64,000 nucleotides of DNA from Clostridiaceae bacterium (GTDB lineage Bacteria; Bacillota; Clostridia; Lachnospirales; Lachnospiraceae). The position numbers were made by a program, and so were the translations under genes. Positions 42,713-51,584 of this stretch are shown piece after piece. Position 1 is the first letter of the stretch; every line of letters begins with the position of its first letter. The stretch is taken from the NCBI GenBank assembly GCA_910574345.1, contig CAJSZV010000004.1, forward strand, positions 186,001 through 250,000. Direction: 5' to 3'. Below the pieces are notes generated by a model. It was not told the DNA's origin, did no database searches, and saw only the letters and a list, made by a program, of their open reading frames with translations.

Positions 42713-44029
42713 CTATGATTCGGTCTCACTTTTATCAGCAGCTGTCTGCTGTCTCTCATAAAGCACTACAAAAGGCAGATAAATCAGTGTAGCGATGACG
42801 ATTCCCACCAGTTCACACAACCCACCCATCACGCTTCCGCCTGTGGCCAAAAATCCATGAAGCACAGGAGGCATAGTCCACGGTACCTGTACATACATAA
42901 CCGGACAGATATGGATTGCTGTCATAATATACCCAAATAAAATAGTCGCCATAGGAGCCGCAATAAATGGAATCAACAGAATCGGATTCAATACAACAGG
43001 GATACCGAATACGTTGATCTCACCGATATTAAACAGGTTGGGAACCAGGGCAATTTTAGCTGTAGAACGGTTTTCCGGTCTCTTGCCTGCAATTAGTATG
43101 GCAAGGGTAAGGGAGATGGTCATTCCTGTTCCCCCTAATCCGTAAAAACCCCGCTGGAAACTGTTATTAATAATATTTACCGGAACACTGCCTGCTGTAA
43201 CCGCATCCAGATTTTCCAGAATCAAGCCTGTAAGAATAGGTGTGAGCACGCCGCTGATCAGGTTGTCGCCATGAAGACCCACAGCCCAGAACAAAAGGGC
43301 GATCAACTCGAACATCAAAAATCCCGGAAGTGAACCTCCCACATGCTGAAGAGGAGCCTGAATGCCGGCAAAAATCAGGTCATTGATATAATTTCCTGAC
43401 ACCATTACCACAAACAGATTCAGCAGACTGACAGACATAATCACCAGGAAAGCGGGGATCAACGCAGAAAATGATTTGGCCACAGAAGTCGGAACCTGTT
43501 CTGGCATCTTGATCTGCAGGGCATCCACCTTGCTAATCTGATGATATAATTCAGATGCCAGAATCGCGATTAACATTCCCGTAAACAGGCCCCTAGAACC
43601 AAGGGAATCACCGAAGATTCCTGTTATGGTTCTTATTACGGAACCGTCATCGGCTGTTACAACCGTCGAAGTATTTGTTACGGATATCAACGCGATTACG
43701 GATAACAGGCCGCAGAAGACAGAATCTCTTCCATTGGCTTTTCCGATCTCTGAACCCACAAGATATGTGACACCAATGGCAATACAGCCTATGGTACAAA
43801 AATTAAGAGCGCTGAATGCAGGGTTTAAAAATGACAGCCCCATGATTGGCGGAAATAACGCGCCCAGCCCCGTAGAACTGTTACAAATAACCGATGTCCA
43901 CAGTACTCCTGCCGCGCCGACGATGGTAAAGGGAAGAAATGTCTGAAACGCGTTTTTTATAGCGCTTAGGTATTTGTTCTGATTCGCCCAGGTCCCTGCC
44001 CGCAAAAGAAAATTGGTAAATTGGTTCAT
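42713..44029 (-). CDS. PTS EIIC component, cellobiose/lactose type
   Basis: 438 residues, about ten membrane helices. Family marks: N-terminal SAIKNAFQTFLPFTIVGA, the substrate region GLHGDN and NPFxG-like VFGIPVVLNP, LNIGEINVFGIP, and PWTMPPVLHGFLATGG. No EIIA or EIIB is in the operon, so these must be encoded elsewhere. It imports a beta-linked disaccharide or related sugar with phosphorylation. ATG 44029 follows GAGGAGG. Confidence 0.92.
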   Translation of the reverse strand: MNQFTNFLLRAGTWANQNKYLSAIKNAFQTFLPFTIVGAAGVLWTSVICNSSTGLGALFPPIMGLSFLNPAFSALNFCTIGCIAIGVTYLVGSEIGKANGRDSVFCGLLSVIALISVTNTSTVVTADDGSVIRTITGIFGDSLGSRGLFTGMLIAILASELYHQISKVDALQIKMPEQVPTSVAKSFSALIPAFLVIMSVSLLNLFVVMVSGNYINDLIFAGIQAPLQHVGGSLPGFLMFELIALLFWAVGLHGDNLISGVLTPILTGLILENLDAVTAGSVPVNIINNSFQRGFYGLGGTGMTISLTLAILIAGKRPENRSTAKIALVPNLFNIGEINVFGIPVVLNPILLIPFIAAPMATILFGYIMTAIHICPVMYVQVPWTMPPVLHGFLATGGSVMGGLCELVGIVIATLIYLPFVVLYERQQTAADKSETES

Positions 44030-44105
44030 ACGAAAACCTCCTCTTTATTATTTGTAGCTTATGTATAACATATGGGGAGGTTTCTTTGCCTGTTTTTGGC
44101 AATAT

Positions 44106-44164
44106 TGAAACAAAAGTCCGGCATTTTTTCCCCTTCTTCTAAAAAATGTCGAACCTTTGTTTCA
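44106..44164. promoter_or_regulatory. Long inverted repeat before EIIC, candidate RpiR operator or terminator
   Basis: Arms of 24 bp at 44106-44129 and 44141-44164 match at 21/24 positions, each beginning TGAAACAAA and ending in CATTTTTT. The outer span of 59 bp matches the 57-bp repeat at 47610-47666. The right arm contains the RpiR stop codon. It could also fold as a terminator with an AT-rich stem. Confidence 0.55.
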
Positions 44165-44998
44165 CGACTTCCCTAATCTGTCAATTTCCTCCTTCCTCCC
44201 GCTGTAATACTGATAATTTTGGGAATAGAGGGACGCGTAAAGGATACCGCAGAGAAATCCGAAGGCAAACTGGGAGTAAAATGTAGCAATTTTAAAATCC
44301 CCTTCCTTTCTGGGGACAATCAGTTTATAAGTAGACAGCTTTGTGATGATATCTCCTTCGTTGGCAGTAATAGTAATGATAGGAACCTGTTTCTTTTTCA
44401 GGGTCTTAAAACATTTTTTAAAGTGGCTGTAACCCAGGCTGTAGCTCAAAAACATAGCGCAGTCTTTGTTGGTCACATTGTAGCTGGATGCATTTCCTTC
44501 ATTAAATTCATACACCAAGATAGGATAGATATCCAGCTTTAGCAGCTTGTTGGAAAAGGCGCGCGCAGTAATCATAGAATCTCCTACTGCATAGATGTAA
44601 AGCCGCCTCGCCTCCAGTATTGTCTTGCTGATCCCGGTCAGAATTTTTCCGTCCAGCTTTTGCAGAAGCAAGTCCGTGCCTTCTTTGTACATTGCGGCCA
44701 TACTGCAGATAATGTCCTGAATGCTCTCACTGCCGCGAAACGGCTGGCTGTAATCCACGGTTTCTATCTGGTATTTCCGGGATTCCATTTCCTTGATAAA
44801 TTCCACCTTAAACTGGCTGTAGCCATGGTACCCAAGTTTCTGACACATTCTCACAATAGTGGCATTGGATGTATAAGTTTGTTCAGCCAGCTGCCTGATA
44901 GTCAGGTTCTCTGACGGATTCATCAGAAGATAACGGATTACTTCCTGTTCTCTCTCCGAAAACCTGTTAAGCTCCTGCATTTTTTTAAATAAATCCAT
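44162..44998 (-). CDS. MurR/RpiR-family transcriptional regulator
   Basis: 278 residues. N-terminal HTH_6 domain (about 1-75: EQEVIRYLLMNPSENLTIRQ, TSNATIVRMCQKLGYHGYSQ) and a SIS sugar-phosphate-binding domain (about 110-240, IYAVGDSMITARAFSNKL). ATG 44998 is chosen at 10 bases from AAGGAG; ATG 45007 lies only one base from it. Located between the dehydrogenase fusion and EIIC in one direction; inverted repeats before EIIC and before the first dehydrogenase are probable binding sites. Confidence 0.9.
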   Translation of the reverse strand: MDLFKKMQELNRFSEREQEVIRYLLMNPSENLTIRQLAEQTYTSNATIVRMCQKLGYHGYSQFKVEFIKEMESRKYQIETVDYSQPFRGSESIQDIICSMAAMYKEGTDLLLQKLDGKILTGISKTILEARRLYIYAVGDSMITARAFSNKLLKLDIYPILVYEFNEGNASSYNVTNKDCAMFLSYSLGYSHFKKCFKTLKKKQVPIITITANEGDIITKLSTYKLIVPRKEGDFKIATFYSQFAFGFLCGILYASLYSQNYQYYSGRKEEIDRLGKS

Positions 44999-45074
44999 TT
45001 TGACCATACTCCTTTTTCTAACCATAAGCAAGACCGGAAGCTTATAAATGCACAAACTGCCATATCCAACTGTC

Positions 45075-46517
45075 TTATACAGCTGCTCCAGGAAAAACCG
45101 GAACCTTTTTCCCAAGGACTTTCTCAAGTCCCCGGATGACCAGCTCATGGTCCTTGCCTTCATGAAGTCCGCTGACCGCCACAGTAGCTACCTGCTCCTC
45201 CCCGACACGGATGGGGAATGCCCCTCCGGCGGGAAGACTTGTCCTGTCATTCTCAAACATCTCCTGCCATCTGCCGTTTATCTTATGTTCCACATAGGGC
45301 CAGAGGGAACTGTGTCCCGTGTCAAGAACCGCTCTGCGTTTTCCTTCCATAAACCATTCGTTTCTCGGCCCCTTGGAGTCCATCATATACTGAAACAGCA
45401 CGGCCTCGTCCGTTTCCCGTGTGATCCGGACGCTGATCTCCCTGTCATACTCTCTGGCCAGTTCCGCTATAGCTGTGCCAAGGCCAAGCGCCTCCTCACT
45501 GCCAAACTGTTCAAACTTAAGCATCGTTTCCTGCTCCTCTAAAACCTCAAGACACCGGGATGTATATATAAATCCCCTGCGAATTACATCTAAAATCCGG
45601 GCACACCGGATAGAAGCCGCCAACGGCATCACGTCGCTTTCCCCTCGTCTCTCTTTTAGACAGGTTACAAAATGGTGTATCTGTCCATAAAAGTCGTCAA
45701 CCTCATAGGGCATCTCTATAATCCGGGACTCTTTTCCCGGTATTTGTATTGTCATAGACTGAGCACGATGAAGTTCCCACGCTTCAATGGTTCCCTTTGT
45801 TCCAACAATCACTGTCACTCTGGGCTTTTTCCGGTCAAAAGCACATTCCAGTTTTGCGCTCCTGCCTTCAAATCCCAGATGTGCATCCACATACTCGTCC
45901 ACTTCATTTTTGATGACCGCGCTGATATTCTCCAATACCGGTTCGCCTGGCAGAAAATCCTCCAGCCAGCTGGCACAATAGATTCCTCCGTCCAGCAGAG
46001 CCCCGCCCTGCCCCGGTTCTCGATGGTAGGTAAATGCCGTCTTTTGGGCAGGTATCTCATTACAGAGAGAAGTTTTCACCTCTGTGATCTCCCCAATGGC
46101 CCCTGATGTTACCAATTCTTTTAATCTTCCGTAGAGAGGGACAAACCTGGTCTTCATGGCTTCCATAAAAAGGACTCCCGATTCCCGGGCTGTTTCTGCA
46201 ATATCCCTCATCTCCTGCTCGTTCAAAGCCGCAGGTTTCTCACACAGTACTGCCTTTCCGGCTCTGAGTGCTTTTATGGCCCACTCCCGGTGGAGTCTAT
46301 GAGGAAGAGCTAAGTAAATGGCATCTACCTCCGGGTCTGTCAGAAGACTGCCGTGATCCAGATAATACCTTTCGGCATGGTGCTTTTCGGCAAAGGCCGC
46401 CCCTTTTTCTTCTGTCCGGCAGCTGATTGCCTTTAGCACACTCTCCGATTCCCTGCTTAAGCTTTCACAAAAACGGTGCGCAATCTTCCCTGCCCCTAAG
46501 ATTCCCCAACGAATCAT
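45075..46517 (-). CDS. Gfo/Idh/MocA dehydrogenase fused to a UPF0303 (heme-degrading-like) domain
   Basis: 480 residues. Residues 1-325 are a full Gfo/Idh/MocA enzyme: nucleotide motif GILGAGKIAHRF, EKPAA with the catalytic Lys, and GGALLDGGIY. Residues ~335-480 form a complete UPF0303/heme-degrading domain: GLGTAIAELAREYDREISV, RRAVLDTGHSSLWPY, LPAGGAFPIRV and VSGLHEGKDHELV. Standalone UPF0303 proteins are ~150-170 residues, so both halves seem whole, and the fusion is in frame with a short linker (EQETMLKFEQF). ATG 46517 follows AGGAGG. Probably oxidises a sugar or cyclitol of the operon; the role of the second domain is unknown. Confidence 0.87.
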   Translation of the reverse strand: MIRWGILGAGKIAHRFCESLSRESESVLKAISCRTEEKGAAFAEKHHAERYYLDHGSLLTDPEVDAIYLALPHRLHREWAIKALRAGKAVLCEKPAALNEQEMRDIAETARESGVLFMEAMKTRFVPLYGRLKELVTSGAIGEITEVKTSLCNEIPAQKTAFTYHREPGQGGALLDGGIYCASWLEDFLPGEPVLENISAVIKNEVDEYVDAHLGFEGRSAKLECAFDRKKPRVTVIVGTKGTIEAWELHRAQSMTIQIPGKESRIIEMPYEVDDFYGQIHHFVTCLKERRGESDVMPLAASIRCARILDVIRRGFIYTSRCLEVLEEQETMLKFEQFGSEEALGLGTAIAELAREYDREISVRITRETDEAVLFQYMMDSKGPRNEWFMEGKRRAVLDTGHSSLWPYVEHKINGRWQEMFENDRTSLPAGGAFPIRVGEEQVATVAVSGLHEGKDHELVIRGLEKVLGKKVPVFPGAAV

Positions 46518-46543
46518 TTTGCCTTCCTCCTTCTGTAATCTCC

Positions 46544-47524
46544 CTACTCCCTAAAGGAGATATTCACCTGCCGTCTTGCCTCTTCCAGAATCTCCATAAC
46601 ATCAAGGGTATGCTGGTTATATTCTCTTGTTTCCCCGTAGTTGTTGTTTATGACCATATCCGCGAACACCTTCAGTTCATAGTAGAGGCGAGGCATTTCC
46701 TCATTCAGAGCTATGGTCTCCAACTCCCCGTTGTTATGCGCAAAGGAAAAAGAACTGTATACATTGGCCGGCTCATCACTGTGGATAAATCCCTTATCGC
46801 CCTGAATATTGATGGATACAGGGGCTTTGCAATCCTTGGCTCCTACACAGACACACTGAAAGTCAGGATACTCCATAGTCAGGATACCTGACGTATCGAT
46901 CCCCCGCTCTATGTTGGCAATGTAATGAATCTTTTCCGGTTTGCCGAAAAGCCCCAGTACATAATGAATATTATACACATTCAGATCCATCAGCGCCCCG
47001 CCGGATTTCTTCGGATCAAATACAGGAAGTACGGTGCCCTCCTTAAAAAGATCGTACCTCCTGGAATACTGAGAATAATTGATCTGAACAATTTTTACAT
47101 CTCCCAGCTCCTTCACCAATTCTCTCGTTTTCCGGTAATTCGGCATATACTGGTTAGAGATAGCTTCAAAAATCATCACCTGGTTCCGGTCCGCAATATC
47201 AATCAATTCTTTGGCCTGAGCATAAGTGCTGGCAAAGGACTTCTCTACAATTACATGCTTTTTATTTTCTGCGGCCTTTTTGGCGAACACATAGTGAAGA
47301 TGATTAGGAAGAGCCACATAGACCACTTCCACTTCCCTGTCCTCCAAAATTTTATCATAATCATGATAGATCTTTGTGATACCATACTCATTCTGAAATT
47401 CCGTCATCTTAGGCAGATCACTTTCCTGGCCGAAGATAGCATAGATCTCCAGTTCCTCGATCTTTTCTGCTGCCTCCAAAAATGCCGGTATAATCGTTCC
47501 CGCTCCCAATATTGCCGTTTTCAT
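46544..47524 (-). CDS. Gfo/Idh/MocA-family dehydrogenase
   Basis: 326 residues. Rossmann motif AILGAGTIIPAFLEA, catalytic Lys in VEKSFASTY, and the C-terminal sheet domain typical of Gfo/Idh/MocA (KSGGALMDLNVYNIHYVLGL). ATG 47524 follows GCAGGAGGAG. First gene of the RpiR-PTS operon, behind the inverted repeat 47610-47666. Together with the fused dehydrogenase it may make an oxidation-reduction pair for an inositol-like or amino-sugar intermediate; substrate unknown. Confidence 0.9.
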   Translation of the reverse strand: MKTAILGAGTIIPAFLEAAEKIEELEIYAIFGQESDLPKMTEFQNEYGITKIYHDYDKILEDREVEVVYVALPNHLHYVFAKKAAENKKHVIVEKSFASTYAQAKELIDIADRNQVMIFEAISNQYMPNYRKTRELVKELGDVKIVQINYSQYSRRYDLFKEGTVLPVFDPKKSGGALMDLNVYNIHYVLGLFGKPEKIHYIANIERGIDTSGILTMEYPDFQCVCVGAKDCKAPVSINIQGDKGFIHSDEPANVYSSFSFAHNNGELETIALNEEMPRLYYELKVFADMVINNNYGETREYNQHTLDVMEILEEARRQVNISFRE

Positions 47525-47609
47525 GGGTTTACTCCTCCTGCTAGATTTTATTGTCGTTTACTATTATAGTAGCACAAAGGAATTGACTTTTGTTGATTTG
47601 GGGCGGCAT

Positions 47610-47666
47610 TGAAAAAAAAGTTCGGCATTCTTTTGGAACTTTTCCAAAAAACTGAACTTTTTTTCA
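47610..47666. promoter_or_regulatory. Inverted repeat before the first dehydrogenase, candidate RpiR operator
   Basis: Left arm TGAAAAAAAAGTTCGGCATT (47610-47629) continues into CTTTTGG and matches the EIIC repeat at 21 of 24 positions; the right arm, read on the minus strand, is TGAAAAAAAGTTCA (47653-47666). Outer span 57 bp against 59 bp at EIIC. It also could terminate the upstream mosaic gene. Confidence 0.55.
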
Positions 47667-47690
47667 TTTCTATAGTATTTATCTGTCACG

Positions 47691-48760
47691 TTATAACTCC
47701 AGCGCCAGCTGTGTTGCCTCATAAATAGCCTTCTTGGCATCCCCCGCTTTCCTGGCATCCCCCACCAAATGAACATTGGGAAAACCCATCAGGGAATCCG
47801 CCAGAGCCGTATTGCTTCTTGATCCAAAAGCCGGGACAATACAGTCAAATCCTTTTAAGCTGCTGCTTACCCCATCACATTCAAGATCAATGCCGTCCGG
47901 GTTAACCGAAAGAACCTTAGAATTCAGCTGCAGTTTTATCTCCAGCGCTTTTAAATGTTCCATCAAATTTTGTCTGGGACGTTTTGGGGCCAGGGGAGCC
48001 GCTTTATAAAGCATATCCACCACGGTCACATCATTCCCGTACTCCGCCAGCAGTTCGGCTGTTTCCACTCCCACCAGCCCGGCTCCCAGTACCAGCACCC
48101 GCTTTTCATGGACCATCTTTTCAAAAGAAAGCACCTCCTGTGCCGTGTATATATTTTCCTGGGACATGTCGATAAACCGGGGGATCACCGGCACGGAACC
48201 AGTGGATAAGATGATCTCATCAAAGCCTTCTTTTTCCAGCCGCTCTTTTGTAACCTGGATCCCGCAGCGTACCTCTACCCCATATTTTTTGCAAAATTCC
48301 AAACAGGCGGATATGATTTGGGCATGATCCTGCTTGTTCGTCGGAACCGCCGCCAGCCGGTACTGCCCGCCAGCCACAGGTTCTTTTTCATAGACCGTAA
48401 CCTTATGTCCTCTTTTTCCAAGTATCCATGCAGCCTGCAGTCCTGCTGCCAGTCCTTCCTCGCTGACACACATGTATTCGGTTATGATCATGCCAAATCC
48501 ACCTTTGGCCTTCTCACCATGTTTCACGGCGATCTTGTCTCCGGCAAGTTCCGTACCAAGAGCCCTGTACGCATCTATCATGGCCTGAGGGCTGATATCC
48601 GATGTGAGTTGGCCGTGTCGATCAGACGGTACCCGCATCCAAGGGCGCTTAAGCAGGAAGCCTCCGCCTCGTCAGGAGACAAAAGAAAAGTACCAATGCC
48701 TGCCATGGGCATTTTTACACCATTATTTAAAGTTATGTATTCCATCATCTGTTCCTCCAT
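47691..48760 (-). pseudogene. Deletion mosaic: AKR start, DUF362 piece and old-yellow-enzyme ends
   Basis: Four gene pieces follow each other. From ATG 48745 or 48760: MEYITLNNGVKMPMAGIGTF and GYRLIDTAN, the start of an aldo/keto reductase. Then from about 48608, in another frame, LTSDISPQAMIDAYRALGTE..GDKIAVK, which resembles the first strand-helix of DUF362 iron-sulfur proteins. Then from ~48521 in the same frame GEKAKGGFGMIITEYMCV, the N-terminal FMN-barrel motif of old yellow enzymes. Finally from ~48452 LQAAWILGKRGHKVTVYEKE to the C-terminus, the NAD/FAD half of the 2,4-dienoyl-CoA reductase type. The ~300-residue barrel core is lost, so no activity is expected. Confidence 0.75.
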
Positions 48761-48831
48761 TCATCCTTTTGGGCACTCCCGGCAACTCCCTCGCGCCTGT
48801 CTTTGCGGCTGAGTTTCCGGGAGTACTCCTT

Positions 48832-49830
48832 TTATTTTGCGCTGTGGCCTCCGAACACGTCAAAGTCCATGGTATCCAGTCTGGAATCAATCATAGCAAT
48901 CTCTTCTTTGGTCAGAACCACATTGCCTGCCTCAAAGTTTTCCTTCAGCCGCTCAATTTTGCGGGAACCCGGAATCGGGATAAGGTAAGGCTTCTTATTG
49001 ATCATCCACGCGAGAGACAGCTGACCCATGGTGGCCTTCTTTTCTTCTCCCATTTTCGTCAGGAGATCCAAAAGCTCCTTCGCTTTTTCATACCCTTCTT
49101 CGGTATACTGGGGCATATTTGCCCGGTAATCCTGGCTTCCCTCAAATTTTGTGGAGGGCGTGTATTTGCCTGTAAGGAATCCGTTTGCCATGGGAGAAAA
49201 GGCCACATAGGTAATATTCAGTTCCTTACACACCGGAAAAATAGTCTCATGCCACCTTGCCATCATGGAATACCTGTTTTCAATAGCCGTCACGGGACAC
49301 ACGGCATGAGCCCGGCGCAGGTATCTTTCTGTGGTTTCCGAAATGCCCCAATAACGAATCTTTCCCTCTTTGATTAACTGCCCCATAGTCTCGGCCACAA
49401 CCTCAGGCTCCACCTTGGGGTCAATCCTGTGCTGATAGTACAAATCAATGTAGTCTGTCCCCAGCTTCCTAAGACTTTCCTCAACGCTTGTTCTTATGGT
49501 TTCCGGGCTGCTGTCCAGTCTTAAAGAGCGGTCCGCGTTGTGCTTTACCCCCATCTTTGTGGCGATGACCACTTTGTCCCGGATTCCCTTCACGGCCTCC
49601 CCCACAAGCTCCTCATTATAGGAAACCGTGCCGTCCGGGCTGACCCCGGTATAAGCCTCCGCCGTGTCAAAAAAATCATAACCGATCTCAAAAGCTTCTC
49701 TCAAAGTCTTAACCGCCACGCTCTTTTCTGTAGGGTCCCCCGAAGCGTGGCTGAATCCCATACAGCCCAGACCAACAGGATTGACCTTAAGACTGCTGGC
49801 CCCAAGTGTTCTCTTTTCCATTTCTGTCAT
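48832..49830 (-). CDS. Aldo/keto reductase
   Basis: 332 residues, TIM barrel. Catalytic tetrad: Asp and Tyr in FFDTAEAYTG, Lys in VIATKMGVK, His in YYQHRID. The NADPH-binding end is PIPGSRKIERLKEN. It belongs to the IolS/YhdN-like group that reduces aldehydes and ketones. ATG 49830 is preceded by GGAGAGGAGA. Co-directional with the FMN reductase 13 bases upstream, probably one transcript. Confidence 0.92.
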   Translation of the reverse strand: MTEMEKRTLGASSLKVNPVGLGCMGFSHASGDPTEKSVAVKTLREAFEIGYDFFDTAEAYTGVSPDGTVSYNEELVGEAVKGIRDKVVIATKMGVKHNADRSLRLDSSPETIRTSVEESLRKLGTDYIDLYYQHRIDPKVEPEVVAETMGQLIKEGKIRYWGISETTERYLRRAHAVCPVTAIENRYSMMARWHETIFPVCKELNITYVAFSPMANGFLTGKYTPSTKFEGSQDYRANMPQYTEEGYEKAKELLDLLTKMGEEKKATMGQLSLAWMINKKPYLIPIPGSRKIERLKENFEAGNVVLTKEEIAMIDSRLDTMDFDVFGGHSAK

Positions 49831-49843
49831 TCTCCTCTCCTTT

Positions 49844-50476
49844 TTAGTGATGGAAACTGGTAAAGATGGTCTTTTCCTTCTGGGGAAGGCCCAGTTTCTC
49901 CTTACCCATCTGGATGCTCTTCATGAGAAACGCCATATTGTGGCCCAGAGTCCGCATGGTCTGCATGCCTTCCTCGTCCTTCAAAACCTCTTCCGGGGTT
50001 CCTCCGTGTACCATATTCCAGTACTGGCTGCTTGCCACCGGCATGCCGCACATGGTAAAGTATTTATTCAGCATATCAAAGGTAGCCGTATTGCCGCCCC
50101 GGCGGCAGGATACCACGGCCGCTCCTACTTTCATGGTCTTGTCAATATTCAGGGTGCTGAAGAACAGACGATCCATGAAGGATACGGCTCCGCCTGCCGG
50201 GGAAGCGAAGTAAACCGGGGAACCGATGACAAAGGCGTCTGCCTCAGCCAGCTTGGGGGCAATCTCGTTGACGATATCGTTGAATACGCACTTGCCTCCC
50301 TGCTCTCCTTCGCTGTGGCATTTCCGGCAGGCAATGCAGCCCCGGATATCTTTATTTCCCACATGGACGATCTCCGCCTCAATGCCTTCTGACTCCAGAG
50401 TCTTTGCCAGCTCTGTCAGCGCCGTGTAAGTACATCCGTTTCTCCTTGGGCTTCCGTTTACAAGTAATGCTTTCAT
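49844..50476 (-). CDS. Flavodoxin-fold NAD(P)H-dependent FMN reductase
   Basis: 210 residues. KALLVNGSPRRNGCTYTAL is the phosphate-binding loop; GCIACRKC is the Cys pair of the iron-sulfur flavoprotein-like group; GSPVYFASPAGG contacts the flavin. Typical for small clostridial flavoproteins. ATG 50476 follows GGAGG at 9 bases; the frame upstream overlaps the next gene and is not used. Likely electron transfer partner of the neighbouring AKR and dehydrogenase. Confidence 0.9.
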   Translation of the reverse strand: MKALLVNGSPRRNGCTYTALTELAKTLESEGIEAEIVHVGNKDIRGCIACRKCHSEGEQGGKCVFNDIVNEIAPKLAEADAFVIGSPVYFASPAGGAVSFMDRLFFSTLNIDKTMKVGAAVVSCRRGGNTATFDMLNKYFTMCGMPVASSQYWNMVHGGTPEEVLKDEEGMQTMRTLGHNMAFLMKSIQMGKEKLGLPQKEKTIFTSFHH

Positions 50477-50516
50477 AAATAAATTCCTCCTCTTTTTGTT
50501 TCTTGTTTTTTTATTT

Positions 50517-51584
50517 TTAAGAACTGTATTCATTATAAAGGAAATCCTCCGGCAGCCCTATCTCCCGAATAAAATCCTTCAGCGCATCAATCCCGGCACA
50601 GGCGATCTCTTCATCGGTCTTTCCCTCAGGCGAAATCCCCCATACCTCCGCGGCGAACCGTTTAAATTTACCCGGCCCATCCTTATAGATATGCCGATAG
50701 TAAATCGGCTGCAGCACCGCCAGTCCCCCACCGTGATCGCAGTCCGTATACGCCTCCAGCTGATACGCCATCTGACGGCACTGGAAATCCGTGCGCTTCC
50801 CCAGCTTGATGATTCGGTTTTCCGCCATTGCCCCGGCCCACATGAGATTGCTTCTTGCCGTATAATTCTCCGGATTCCCTATAGCTGCCCGAAGATTGCG
50901 GATCACATTCCCCATAAGGGCCTGGGCCATATCATCGGAAACATTATCCTCATCCGGCCCGCTGAAATAAATCTCCATGATGTGGGAAAGGGTAGCGAAG
51001 CCGCCGGAAACCATCTGGGGTTTGGAATCCCTGAACGTATAAGACGGGTCCATCAAGGCAAACTTCGGATTGCATTTGGGATAATCCCGCCCGGTTTTCA
51101 CTCTAAACGTTTGGTTGGTAATCACCGCTTTGCCGCTGCACTCGCTTCCGGTTCCCGCCTCCGTGGCAATTACCCCCACCGGCAGAGGCTCAAAATCCAG
51201 GATACCGGGCCTTGCCCAAAAGTTCTCCCATGCGTCCCCCTCATACCGGGCAGCAATGGAAATAGCTTTGCAGTAGTCCATCACCGGACCGCCTCCTACA
51301 CCAAGAAGCAGACCTGCCTGATGTTTTCTGGCAAGTTTCGCTCCTTCCAGGACTTCGGCATAGGTGGGGTTGGCCGTAATACCCGGAAACTCTGCGATCT
51401 GTTTCCCTGTCCTGTTTAAAATAGAAACCACTTCATCATAAATCCTGCTCTTTTTAACCGAATCGTCCCCACAGGCAACCATGACCGTGTCCCCATATCC
51501 TTTTGTGAGACAAGCCAGATACTCTTTCACACAGCCTTTTCCAAAAAATACCTTTGTTCCGTTTTCAAAGATAAAATTATTCAT
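50517..51584 (-). CDS. Iron-containing alcohol dehydrogenase-like protein with degenerate metal site
   Basis: 355 residues (typical 380-390). GVGGGPVMDYCKAIS and ATEAGTGSECSGKAVIT are the NAD-binding and family segments of the butanol-dehydrogenase branch. In active homologues the four metal ligands are one Asp and three His. Here the Asp position is Ala (GGFATLSHIMEIYF), the third ligand is Tyr (QMAYQLEAYTDCD) and only two His (LSH, CDHGGG) remain. Cofactor motifs look intact, so it may be inactive, use another metal arrangement, or have a different role. ATG 51584. It is the first gene upstream of the FMN reductase and AKR. Confidence 0.8.
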   Translation of the reverse strand: MNNFIFENGTKVFFGKGCVKEYLACLTKGYGDTVMVACGDDSVKKSRIYDEVVSILNRTGKQIAEFPGITANPTYAEVLEGAKLARKHQAGLLLGVGGGPVMDYCKAISIAARYEGDAWENFWARPGILDFEPLPVGVIATEAGTGSECSGKAVITNQTFRVKTGRDYPKCNPKFALMDPSYTFRDSKPQMVSGGFATLSHIMEIYFSGPDEDNVSDDMAQALMGNVIRNLRAAIGNPENYTARSNLMWAGAMAENRIIKLGKRTDFQCRQMAYQLEAYTDCDHGGGLAVLQPIYYRHIYKDGPGKFKRFAAEVWGISPEGKTDEEIACAGIDALKDFIREIGLPEDFLYNEYSS

